DNA from: Spirochaetota bacterium
Lineage (GTDB): Bacteria > Spirochaetota > Spirochaetia > Treponematales > UBA12059
NCBI GenBank assembly: GCA_026398615.1
Contig: JAPLSN010000010.1
Span: 1 to 54,672, forward strand
Length of the DNA: 54,672 bases
Direction: 5' to 3'
Shown: positions 1 to 7,600 of the stretch, one piece after another
Position numbering within the stretch: position 1 is the stretch's first letter
Layout: the number at the start of each line of letters is the position of its first letter
Notes under the pieces: generated by a model
Database searches by the model: none
What the model saw: the letters and a program-made list of their open reading frames with translations, nothing else
Told to the model about the DNA's origin: nothing
Position numbers and translations under genes: made by a program

Positions 1-78
1 CTCGGCGGCGACCCCGACCCCGGGCTCCAGGCCATGTTCGACGTGCTCTGCGAGGAGGCCGGCCGTGAAACCGCGTAA
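1..78 (+). CDS. sbcD: SbcD exonuclease subunit, C-terminal end (partial)
   Basis: The frame is open from the window edge to a TAA at 76-78 and encodes the last 25 residues of a protein, ending EEAGRETA. Its stop overlaps the start of sbcC by 14 bases, the usual arrangement of sbcD and sbcC. SbcD is the Mre11-type metallo-nuclease subunit of the SbcCD complex, which cuts hairpins and protein-blocked DNA ends. The tail itself carries no diagnostic motif, so the name rests on position and overlap. Confidence 0.6.
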   Translation, partial: LGGDPDPGLQAMFDVLCEEAGRETA

Positions 79-3073
79 ACTTTCCATTACAAATATTGGT
101 CCCTTCGTCGGCACCGTCTCCATCGACTTTTCCACGCTGGACGAAGTCTTCCTCGTCTGCGGCGACACGGGCGCCGGAAAGACGACCATCCTCGACTGCA
201 TGGCCTACGCGCTCTACGGGTCGGCTCCGGGCACGCGGGGAGGACGCGAACGCGACATGAAGTCACACTGGGCCGAACGGTACGAGGAAGCCGCCGTCGA
301 GTTCGAGTTCGAATCTGGCGGCGAACGCTACCATGTCGCCAGGAAGCCGGCGAGGGAACGCGCCAAGGCGAGGGGGACGGGCACGACCGACGCTCCCGCC
401 GAAGCCGTGTTCCGGAAACACGGGGAGGGCGCTTGGCGGGTGCTCGCCGCGAAAACCGGCGAGGTGGACGCCGAAATCCAGCGCGTCCTCGGGTTCACCA
501 AGGAAGAATTCTGGAAGATCGTCCTCCTGCCGCAGGGGGAGTTCCAGCGCTTCCTCGAGATGAATTCCAAGGAACGCGGGGAGATCCTGGAAAAACTCTT
601 CCCTGTGGAAATCCACGGTGCCGTGACGGAGCTGGCCAAGGCGAAGCTCCTGCGGGCCGAAGAAGCGGTCAAGAGGCTCGACGGGGACATCGCCGCCCTC
701 GGCCCGGACGCCGCCCCGGACGCCGCGGATGCGTCGCTGGAACGGAACGGCCGGGCGGTCGCCGCCGCCAAGACCGAACTCGACGCGGCGCGGGCAGCCG
801 AATCCTCCGCCAAGCAGTCCTTCGACCGGGCCGCCGACTCGGCCAGGGCCTTCGACGCGGCCGGCGAAGCCGCGCGGATACTCTCGGTTCTGGAATCCCA
901 GGGCCCCCTCGTGGAAACGAGGGAAGCCGCCCTGGCCGCGGCATCCCGTGCCAGGGAACTTTCGCCCCTCCTGGACGCCCTCCATGAAAAGGCGCTCGCC
1001 CTGGAATCGGCGGGGAAACGGGCTTCGGACGCCGAACGCCGCTTCGTCGAACTCGAAGCCGGAAAATCCGCGATCGAAGCCGCGGAGCGCGACCTGGCCG
1101 GGCTCGCCGAAAAGATCCGGGCATCCCACGCGCGGATCGGCGGGCTTCGATCCGCGGTCCAGGCCTGGAGCCGCTTCCTCGACTCCATGACCGCCCGGGA
1201 CGACGCGGCTGCGGAAGCCGGGCGCGCGTCCGCGGCGTCGGCCGCTGTGGACGAACGGCTCGGGAATACCCGGGCCGAAGCGGACCGGAACCGCCCCGGA
1301 ACGGAGGAAGAAAGCCGCACGCGGGAACGGCTCGATGTCGCCAGGACCGCGTTGAACGACGCTGCCAGGATCGTGGAGCTGTCCGTCAGACGGGCCCACC
1401 TGGGCGCAGCGCGCGAGGCAAGGGAAAGGGAGCTCGTTGACGCCAATGTCCGGATCGATGCGGCGAGGGACAGGGCTGAAAACGCCTCGCGCGACGTTGC
1501 CCGGATAGAGAAGGAGCGCGATGGGGCTTCCGCCGCTTTCCTGGCCGCTTCCCTCGTCGAGGGAAGCCCCTGCCCGGTCTGCGGCTCCGTCCACCATCCG
1601 AAGCCCGCGGTGGCTTCCGGTGATTCCGAGGAGCTGCGGTCCGCCCTGACCGCGGCGAAATCCGGCCGCGACGCGGCCTCCATCGAACTGGAGCGCCTGT
1701 CCGCCGACAGGGGCGGCGCGTCGACCGCCCTCCGGATGCTGGATGAGGAACTCGCGAAGTCCCCCGCGGATCTGCCTGGGCTGGATATCGCGGAAGCGGC
1801 GCGCGCGGCCGCCGAAACGGAACTGGCGGCGGCAACGACGGCACACGCCGGGCTCGAGGCACGCAAACGGCGGGCCGCCGGGCTCGACACCATCCTGTCC
1901 GACCTGGTCGCGGAATCCGGGAAGCTGTCCGCCGAAGCCGCGGGCCGCGCGGCAACCCTCGCCGCGGCGGACAGCTCCGTGAACGCCGCACGCGAAGCTG
2001 CCGGTCCTTCGGATCCCCATCCCCTCCTCGCCGAGGAGGAAACGGCAGCCGCGGTGGCGACCGAGGAGCACGGAGCGCTGGAGAGGCGCGTGGCCGGGTA
2101 CGGCAGGGACGTGGCCGCGGCAGGCGCCGAGCGTTCGGAAGTTCGTCGCGGGATGGAGGAAGCCGAACGGAGTTTCGACGCGACCCGGTCCCTCGTCGAT
2201 CGGGAACTGTGTCAACGCGGGTTCCGCGATGCGGACGAAGCGAGAGCGGCCGCATGGCCCGACGGTCGCATGGCGGCGGAGCGCTCCGGGTTGTCGGAGT
2301 ACCGCGAACGCCTCGCGGCGGCCAGGGACGGCGACGCGCGCTGTTCACGCGCCGTCGAAGGCCGGGAGCGTCCCGACCTGGCCGCGACGGAAACGGCACT
2401 GGGCCAGGCCGCGGCCGCGGTGACGGAGCTGGACAAGCGGCTCTCGGACGTTACCGGGACGGCTGCCGCCTTCGCCGACCAGGCCGCCAGATGCAGGCGA
2501 CTCCTCGAGGGACGCTCGAAGCTTGCAGCCGACAGTGCCCTGCTCAAGAAGCTCTTCATGGTTCTCAACGGCGATATCCAGGGCAAGCGCCTGAGTTTCC
2601 AGGCCTTTGCGCTCGGCCGCTGGTTCGAATCGGTCGTGGCCTGCGCCGCGGTGCGGCTCCATGAAATGTCCGACGGCCGGTACCGCCTTGCCCTGGACCG
2701 CGAAGCCAGCCGCGGCAACGCGAAAATCGGGCTCGAAATACTGGTATCCGATTCCTTCACGGGCAGGGATCGCGCGGCGGCCTCGCTCTCCGGGGGGGAA
2801 AAGTTCATGGCGTCCATCGCTCTCGCCCTCGGCCTCGCGGACGTCGTCTCCGGCCGCGCCGCCGGATCGCCCGTGGAATCGGTATTCATCGACGAAGGCT
2901 TCGGCTCCCTCGACGAGGACGCGCTGGACCGGGCGATCGAAGTCCTCGACCGCGTTCGGGCGGGACGCATGGTCGGGATCGTGTCGCATGTCGCGGAACT
3001 CCGGAGCCGGATTCCCTCCCGGATAGAAGTCCGCAAGGGCAGGACCGGTTCGACCATCGAGATCGTCGGCTGA
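65..3073 (+). CDS. sbcC: SbcC, ATPase subunit of the SbcCD nuclease
   Basis: This is a 1002-residue SMC/Rad50-like ATPase that works with SbcD in cleaving DNA hairpins and blocked ends. Walker A (GDTGAGKTT) is at residues 33-41. A long Ala/Glu/Arg-rich coiled coil is split by a zinc-hook CPVC motif near residue 503. The C-terminal lobe has the ABC signature LSGGEK near 908 and a Walker B/D-loop (FIDEGFGSLDED) near 941. The length matches the family. The start is a GTG inside the end of sbcD, so the two genes are translationally coupled. No terminator is obvious in the 33 bases before the convergent gene downstream. Confidence 0.95.
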   Translation: MKPRKLSITNIGPFVGTVSIDFSTLDEVFLVCGDTGAGKTTILDCMAYALYGSAPGTRGGRERDMKSHWAERYEEAAVEFEFESGGERYHVARKPARERAKARGTGTTDAPAEAVFRKHGEGAWRVLAAKTGEVDAEIQRVLGFTKEEFWKIVLLPQGEFQRFLEMNSKERGEILEKLFPVEIHGAVTELAKAKLLRAEEAVKRLDGDIAALGPDAAPDAADASLERNGRAVAAAKTELDAARAAESSAKQSFDRAADSARAFDAAGEAARILSVLESQGPLVETREAALAAASRARELSPLLDALHEKALALESAGKRASDAERRFVELEAGKSAIEAAERDLAGLAEKIRASHARIGGLRSAVQAWSRFLDSMTARDDAAAEAGRASAASAAVDERLGNTRAEADRNRPGTEEESRTRERLDVARTALNDAARIVELSVRRAHLGAAREARERELVDANVRIDAARDRAENASRDVARIEKERDGASAAFLAASLVEGSPCPVCGSVHHPKPAVASGDSEELRSALTAAKSGRDAASIELERLSADRGGASTALRMLDEELAKSPADLPGLDIAEAARAAAETELAAATTAHAGLEARKRRAAGLDTILSDLVAESGKLSAEAAGRAATLAAADSSVNAAREAAGPSDPHPLLAEEETAAAVATEEHGALERRVAGYGRDVAAAGAERSEVRRGMEEAERSFDATRSLVDRELCQRGFRDADEARAAAWPDGRMAAERSGLSEYRERLAAARDGDARCSRAVEGRERPDLAATETALGQAAAAVTELDKRLSDVTGTAAAFADQAARCRRLLEGRSKLAADSALLKKLFMVLNGDIQGKRLSFQAFALGRWFESVVACAAVRLHEMSDGRYRLALDREASRGNAKIGLEILVSDSFTGRDRAAASLSGGEKFMASIALALGLADVVSGRAAGSPVESVFIDEGFGSLDEDALDRAIEVLDRVRAGRMVGIVSHVAELRSRIPSRIEVRKGRTGSTIEIVG

Positions 3074-3106
3074 CCGTCTCCAAGGCGGAATTTCGCCGGG
3101 CGAACC

Positions 3107-4042
3107 TCAGATAAAAACGATCGACGAGAAGGAGCGGTGTCCCTCGAACTTGGCGCCGGGCGAAAAAAGGTCGTCGATCGGGGCCGGGATGGCGTCTTCG
3201 CATTCGCTGGACACGGTAATCCGGTTGTCACCCGCGTGGCGCAGGGCCAGATGATGGATGAAGTTGACGTCCTCGGAAACGATCGACCCCGTGGAACCCG
3301 GATGGCGCCAGACGGTCGAACCCGTATGGAAGACGAACTTGAAGCCGACGGGCACTTCGAGATGGAAAACCTCGTAGCCGACGATCGCGCGGTTCATGAG
3401 CAGTTCGAAGGCGAGCTTGATGGGCGGTTCGCCCGCGACGTCCTCGGGGAAGATGAGGAGGATCCCGGTCTGGTCCTTCATCCAGAGGAGCCCGTTTGCC
3501 TCCATGAACACGTTCGCCATGTACGACGCGTAGGCATCCTTGAGCGCCGCGAGCCGTTTTTCGCCGATCCGTTCCCGTAGGCCGCTCTGGTCGCAGATGG
3601 CCGCGTAGCAGAACATGAACCGGTATTCCCGCCCCTCGACGAGCTTCTTCCATCCGGGGAAACCCGTCTCCTCATCGTCGGTGGCAGCGCCCGCCCTGAC
3701 GGCGGCATCTTCGAGCCTGGCGATGTCCACTCCAGCCTTGAGGAGAGCCGGCCCGATGTAATCCATGGCGCCCGCGAAAAAGAGGGATGCCGGATCGGTG
3801 ATGTCGCCGCCCGGGTCGATGATGCCGACCGAGATGTCGCGATCGGAAAATTCCGATACCTTCCTGCGGAGCGCGCACTCCCCGAAGCCGGCGGCGTCAA
3901 TGTAGGGGAATGATTCCCCCGAAACGCGCTTGATGGTGCGCCCGAGGGAACGGGAGGGCAGAAGATCGACGTCACTCCCGAGTCGGGCTACGAACTTCCG
4001 GATCTGCAGGGAACCGGCGTCGCTGTAGATGGTGAACTTCAT
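3107..4042 (-). CDS. Catalytically degenerate class III cyclase-like protein
   Basis: This 311-residue protein has an unrecognised N-terminal half. Its C-terminal half (about residues 140-300) follows the class III nucleotidyl cyclase fold pattern, including an EDVN-like element near the end. Aligned by hand, the two metal-binding aspartates become Ala148 and Thr192. These are 44 residues apart, the spacing of the two aspartates in active cyclases, so the protein probably cannot catalyse. Its ATG overlaps the stop of the upstream cyclase-like gene (ATGA), so the two are co-translated. A role as a regulatory or structural partner in a heterodimer is inference. Confidence 0.6.
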   Translation of the reverse strand: MKFTIYSDAGSLQIRKFVARLGSDVDLLPSRSLGRTIKRVSGESFPYIDAAGFGECALRRKVSEFSDRDISVGIIDPGGDITDPASLFFAGAMDYIGPALLKAGVDIARLEDAAVRAGAATDDEETGFPGWKKLVEGREYRFMFCYAAICDQSGLRERIGEKRLAALKDAYASYMANVFMEANGLLWMKDQTGILLIFPEDVAGEPPIKLAFELLMNRAIVGYEVFHLEVPVGFKFVFHTGSTVWRHPGSTGSIVSEDVNFIHHLALRHAGDNRITVSSECEDAIPAPIDDLFSPGAKFEGHRSFSSIVFI

Positions 4043-4965
4043 CGCGTCTCCCCGTCGGGTTTGTAGTGGCTGAGGGTTCCGATGTCAGGACCGCTACCCG
4101 CGACGAACAGTTCCGCGAGCACCCTGTCGATCGTGGGCAAGGCTGCCGGCGAGATCGAAAGGGAACCGACCGGCGTCATCCTCATCTCCAGTTCGATGGC
4201 TTCCCGGACCGTCTCCTGCTTGAGCACGAGGTCCCTCGTCTCGTAGTAGGCCAAGGGTCCGACATGAACAGCCGAGCGGATGCGGATGGGAAGACCGAGG
4301 TCGTTTTCGAAGCGGTTGAACACGACGAGGTCGTTGAGGATCGCTATGCCGGCGAGCACGGCCATGGTCACGGGATGGCCGAACATGAACGCCGCGACGA
4401 TCCCGTCACCCTCCCTGAGCCAGATGCGGCCGCGGCGCTTTTCGATCTCGGACGACACGATCCGCGCCAGCGACTCGAAAGCCTTGGCGGCTGCTTTTTC
4501 GCCTTTTTCACGGACGATGACGGAGTTGCCGGCTATGTCCATCCGGTACACGGCGAGGCTGCGCTCTTCCCCCGGCCGTAGGCGGCCCCAGGTCGGGGTC
4601 GTCCGTATGTTCTGGTTTTCGAAAAAGGAACCCGTGTTGGAGTCGAAGTCGTAGCCCTCGGCGATCACCGCGCGGACGAGCTCGACGAGGCGGACGATCG
4701 GGTAGGGTTTGCCCATGAAGCCGTTACGTTCGATTTCGATGAGCCGCTCGACCAGGTCGATGAAGCGGTTGTCGTCGAGGATGTCCTCCAGGATGCGGTG
4801 CGCCGCATCGAGGGGCTGGACGGCAAGCTGGGGCGAAAAGCCAGTCCGTTCGTGGATGTCGTACCCGGGGAAAAAGTCCCTGGCCAGGCGCAGGAGCATG
4901 TCGCCGCTGAAAGATTCGCAGAGACTATGTTCCACGAGCTGGGCGAACGACGGTTTGATCTTCAT
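4039..4965 (-). CDS. Class III adenylate/guanylate cyclase-like protein
   Basis: A 308-residue protein with about 130 N-terminal residues of unknown function, then a class III cyclase-like domain. The first metal aspartate is in YRMDIAGNS (Asp143) and the second in REGDGIVAAF (Asp187), 44 residues apart as in true cyclases. The purine-selecting lysine normally four residues before the second aspartate is Leu, and the later VNxAxR element is only weakly kept, so activity and substrate are uncertain. It is the first gene of a two-gene unit. A purine-rich ribosome site (AAAGGA) precedes the ATG. No membrane segment or signal peptide is seen. Confidence 0.65.
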   Translation of the reverse strand: MKIKPSFAQLVEHSLCESFSGDMLLRLARDFFPGYDIHERTGFSPQLAVQPLDAAHRILEDILDDNRFIDLVERLIEIERNGFMGKPYPIVRLVELVRAVIAEGYDFDSNTGSFFENQNIRTTPTWGRLRPGEERSLAVYRMDIAGNSVIVREKGEKAAAKAFESLARIVSSEIEKRRGRIWLREGDGIVAAFMFGHPVTMAVLAGIAILNDLVVFNRFENDLGLPIRIRSAVHVGPLAYYETRDLVLKQETVREAIELEMRMTPVGSLSISPAALPTIDRVLAELFVAGSGPDIGTLSHYKPDGETR

Positions 4966-5093
4966 GCCGCGATTCCTTTCGCGCGCCCGGACCGGAACAT
5001 TGTCGTTCCGGCCAGGTCCCGGGTCCGGAACCCCCCGTCCGCTCCCGTTTCGCGTTCACTTTTTTTCTGCCTTCGATTTCCTGTCCGGTTGAA

Positions 5094-5122
5094 AGTATCA
5101 TCGCGCCGGCGCGCGGCGTCAA
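5094..5122 (-). promoter_or_regulatory. Predicted sigma-70 promoter of the cyclase-like pair
   Basis: On the minus strand TTGACG (5117-5122) is followed by a 17-base spacer and GATACT (5094-5099). The predicted transcript would have a leader of about 120 bases before the ATG at 4965. The spacer contains the self-complementary CGCGCCGGCGCG. The call rests on hexamer match and position only. Confidence 0.45.
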
Positions 5123-5189
5123 GGCTTCCGGCCATCAAGGCGCCGACTGGCGCGTTTTTGGCCCGGCTTCCGTGGATAGTGCGCGAGCA

Positions 5190-5219
5190 TTGCTCCGGCG
5201 CGTCCCGATATCGTATAGT
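5190..5219 (+). promoter_or_regulatory. Predicted sigma-70 promoter of the cyclophilin gene
   Basis: TTGCTC (5190-5195), an 18-base spacer and TATAGT (5214-5219). The predicted start near 5226 lies just upstream of the hairpin at 5232-5257, which would therefore sit at the very 5' end of the mRNA. With the minus-strand promoter at 5094-5122 this makes 4966-5315 a divergent promoter region with no gene in it. Confidence 0.45.
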
Positions 5220-5231
5220 CTGTCGAGGGTT

Positions 5232-5257
5232 TTTCAAAAGTCAGACGACTTTTGAAA
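5232..5257. repeat. Perfect 11-bp inverted repeat in the cyclophilin leader
   Basis: The arms TTTCAAAAGTC (5232-5242) and GACTTTTGAAA (5247-5257) are perfectly complementary around the loop AGAC. It lies about 60 bases upstream of the cyclophilin start and just after the predicted transcription start. It could be an operator or an mRNA 5' hairpin. No T-run follows, so it is not a canonical terminator. Confidence 0.6.
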
Positions 5258-5315
5258 TTGGCTCTGTCTACCCGTTTGTCGCGCAGGACGCGACGAACGG
5301 CAGAAAGGATGCGCG

Positions 5316-5822
5316 ATGACGTCAACCAAGGTGAAATTCGAGACGAGTATGGGGGATATCCTTATTGAAATGCTCGATGAGGCCAGCCCGCTGACCGTGG
5401 CCAATTTCGTCCGGTACGTACGGGACGGTTTTTACGATGGCACCGTTTTCCACCGGATCATTCCCGGCTTCGTGGTCCAGGGCGGCGGGATGCTCCCCGG
5501 GCTGGTCGAAAAGGATACGAGGCCCCCCGTGCGGAACGAAGCGGCCAATCGGGAACCCAACAAGCGCGGGACCCTGTCCATGGCCAGGACTTCCGATCCG
5601 GACAGCGCGTCGAGCCAGTTCTTCATCAATCTGGCCGACAACAAGGCCCTGGATCACGGCTCGCCGACGCCCCGGGGCTACGGGTATTGCGTTTTCGGGA
5701 AGGTGGTGGAAGGGATGGAGACGGTCGACGCCATGGCAAAGCTGAGCACGGGTGACAGGCATCCCCACCAGAACGTGCCCCTTGAGGATGTTCTGCTGAA
5801 AAAAGCGTCGTTCGTGGAGTGA
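5316..5822 (+). CDS. ppiB: Cyclophilin-type peptidyl-prolyl isomerase
   Basis: A 168-residue single-domain cyclophilin that catalyses cis/trans isomerisation of Xaa-Pro bonds. It carries the family core FHRIIPGFVVQGG with the catalytic arginine at 47, and SSQFFINL. The usual tryptophan of the cyclosporin pocket is replaced in the GYGYCVFGKV region, as in many bacterial PpiB proteins. There is no signal peptide, so it should be cytoplasmic. The start follows an AAAGGAT ribosome site. The gene is monocistronic and ends at a weak two-way hairpin before the convergent trpR-like gene. Confidence 0.93.
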   Translation: MTSTKVKFETSMGDILIEMLDEASPLTVANFVRYVRDGFYDGTVFHRIIPGFVVQGGGMLPGLVEKDTRPPVRNEAANREPNKRGTLSMARTSDPDSASSQFFINLADNKALDHGSPTPRGYGYCVFGKVVEGMETVDAMAKLSTGDRHPHQNVPLEDVLLKKASFVE

Positions 5823-5849
5823 AACCGGGCAAGATCCCTGAAGGTTCCT

Positions 5850-5871
5850 GAAAAAGCGCGTTCGCCTTTTC
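5850..5871. terminator. Weak bidirectional terminator between ppiB and the trpR-like gene
   Basis: GAAAAAGCG and CGCCTTTTC form a 9-bp stem with one mismatch around CGTT. A-rich and T-rich flanks on the two sides would serve both convergent genes. Confidence 0.45.
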
Positions 5872-5880
5872 GGCACCCTG

Positions 5881-6216
5881 TCAATGCTTGCGTTTTTCGA
5901 CCACGGTAACACCCGCCAGCACGAGCATGCGCTTGAAGGCCGAACCTGGTTTCTTGAGCTCGCGGCTACCCCGCGTGATCTTGCAGAGGCTCAACCTGAG
6001 ACGCCTCGCGATCTCCCGCTGGGGCAAGCCGCTGGCCAGGTCCTTGACCAGGGCCCAGCGCTTGGCGATTTCGTCCGCTTCCGACTTGGTAAAAATGCTG
6101 TAGAGGAAATTCTCAATCAGCAGGGGATCGTCCACCTTGGCGATGACCGTCGACATCTCGGTAAAATTCCGAGTTACGATTTCCTGATCGATCTCCGTAT
6201 CTTTCATCAGTAACAT
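5881..6216 (-). CDS. TrpR-like transcriptional repressor
   Basis: A 111-residue all-helical protein of the TrpR family. The helix-turn-helix covers LPQREIARRLRLSLCKITRGS (about residues 64-84); ITRGS is also present at the same place in E. coli TrpR. It is divergent from an ABC substrate-binding lipoprotein gene, an arrangement known for TrpR-controlled amino-acid or tryptophan uptake genes, so it probably represses that transporter when its corepressor is bound. An in-frame ATG three codons in (MKDTEI) has a TATTAT hexamer 7 bases before it, so the true start could be 6207. Confidence 0.8.
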   Translation of the reverse strand: MLLMKDTEIDQEIVTRNFTEMSTVIAKVDDPLLIENFLYSIFTKSEADEIAKRWALVKDLASGLPQREIARRLRLSLCKITRGSRELKKPGSAFKRMLVLAGVTVVEKRKH

Positions 6217-6269
6217 AATATCGTTTCCATTGAACAGAGGCTACTGGCAATATCATGGAAAAGTGGATT

Positions 6270-6299
6270 TTAACTTTACGGAACGTTTCTGTGTATGTT
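6270..6299 (+). promoter_or_regulatory. Candidate promoter of the ABC lipoprotein gene with a TrpR-like half site
   Basis: TTAACT (6270-6275), an 18-base spacer and TATGTT (6294-6299). The bases GTTAGTAC (6297-6304) run off the -10 and resemble half of a trp operator (ACTAGTAC). A second similar element, GTAAGTAC, lies about 30 bases downstream. The half sites are not a full palindrome, so the operator is a guess from context. Confidence 0.3.
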
Positions 6300-6401
6300 A
6301 GTACCCTGTTTGTTGTTTCTTTCAGTAAGTACAACCAGCTTCATATCCCACATTCGCGGGTGGCGGATGTGGATACACCCTGGGGAATACCGGAGGTCCG
6401 C

Positions 6402-7397
6402 ATGAAACGTATCCCAATCGCCTTCGCCACAGGCGCCATCGTGCTGGCTTTTTCCATTTTCGCAGCGGGCTGCGCCAAGCCCGCTCCCGTCGTCATCGTC
6501 GGCGTGGCGAAATTCGTGTCCCATCCAGCCCTCGACGCCCTCGAAAAGGGCGTCATCGAGTCGATCAAGGCCGCCAAGCCGGGTATCGCCCTGGATCTCC
6601 AGAACTCCAACGCCGACATGGGCACAGCCGCGCAGATCGCGCGCCGCTTCGCCGACGAAAAAGTGGCCGTCGCCGTGGGTATCGCCACGCCGACGGCGCA
6701 GGCCCTGGCCAACGCCATCAAGACCATCCCCGTCGTCTACTGCGCCGTGACCGATCCCGTGGCCGCAGGCCTCGTCGCCTCCCTCGACAAGGGCGGACCC
6801 AACATCACGGGCAGCTCGGACATGACCCCGCTCAACGAGCAGCTCGACCTCCTCATCAGGCTCAAGCCGATCAAGCGCCTCGGCCACGTGTACAACGCGG
6901 GCGAGGCCAATTCCTCCCGGATCGCGGAACTCGTGAAGGAATACTGCGCGGTGAAGGGCATCGAATTCGTGGGTGCCACCGTGGCCAACTCCTCGGAAGT
7001 GAAGCAGGCGGCGCTTTCCATAGCCGATCGCGTCGACGGCATCTACCTTTCCACGGACAACACGGTCTTTTCGGCCATCGATGCCGTCGCCGAAGTCGCG
7101 CTCGAAAGGAAACTGCCGGTCATCACCGCCGACCCGAGTTCGGCCGAAACCGTCCCCGTGCTGGGAGCGCTGGGCTACGACTACTACGCGATGGGGCTGG
7201 CGACCGGGAAAATCGTCGTGAAAATCCTGGATGGCGCGAAAACCACGGATATCCCCGCCTATATCCCGAGCGATCCGAAGGAAATGCTCCTCGTGCTCAA
7301 CCTCGACGTCGCCGCGAAGATCGGGATCGCGATCCCGAAGGAACTCGCCGACCGCGCGGCCATCCTCGTGGAAAACGGCGCGATCCGCAGGAAATAG
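6402..7397 (+). CDS. ABC transporter substrate-binding lipoprotein (TrpX-like family)
   Basis: A 331-residue lipoprotein. The signal peptide ends in the lipobox FAAGC with the acylated cysteine at residue 24. The mature part has the two-lobed periplasmic-binding-protein fold of the family that includes tryptophan- and tyrosine-linked substrate-binding proteins. The ATG at 6402 was chosen because GGAGG precedes it and the signal peptide starts there; a longer frame from 6255 has none of this. It should capture an amino acid or related compound for the permease that starts four bases later. The divergent TrpR-like gene supports tryptophan as the ligand, but this is inferred. Confidence 0.85.
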   Translation: MKRIPIAFATGAIVLAFSIFAAGCAKPAPVVIVGVAKFVSHPALDALEKGVIESIKAAKPGIALDLQNSNADMGTAAQIARRFADEKVAVAVGIATPTAQALANAIKTIPVVYCAVTDPVAAGLVASLDKGGPNITGSSDMTPLNEQLDLLIRLKPIKRLGHVYNAGEANSSRIAELVKEYCAVKGIEFVGATVANSSEVKQAALSIADRVDGIYLSTDNTVFSAIDAVAEVALERKLPVITADPSSAETVPVLGALGYDYYAMGLATGKIVVKILDGAKTTDIPAYIPSDPKEMLLVLNLDVAAKIGIAIPKELADRAAILVENGAIRRK

Positions 7398-7400
7398 CCG

Positions 7401-7600
7401 ATGTTCGAATCGGTGCTCGTCGAGGGCCTGGTCTACGGACTCATGGCCCTCGGCATATTCGTCTCCTTCAGGGTCCTCGATTCCCCCGACCTCACCCCCG
7501 GAGGATCCTTTCCCTTCGGGGTGGCCATGGCGTCGTCCATGATCGTCGCGGGAGTCCATCCCGTGCCCGCACCCGTCGCGGCCTTCCTGACGCCCGGTCT
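7401..7600 (+). pseudogene. Truncated ABC permease (N-terminal fragment)
   Basis: The frame begins MFESVLVEGLVYGLMALGI, a typical start for the inner-membrane permease paired with this class of lipoprotein. About 65 residues, with two hydrophobic stretches, look genuine. After roughly 7590-7605 the reading becomes Arg/Pro-rich nonsense, although the frame stays open to 7742, because the DNA is now the antisense of the opposing hydrolase gene. Most of the permease and the expected ATPase gene are absent. Either a deletion or rearrangement has joined two loci, or this is an assembly join. Confidence 0.75.

Noticed and set aside
2212-3231. Long minus-strand frames opposite sbcC
   Set aside because: They are antisense shadows of the sbcC coding sequence with no independent ribosome site or recognisable domain.
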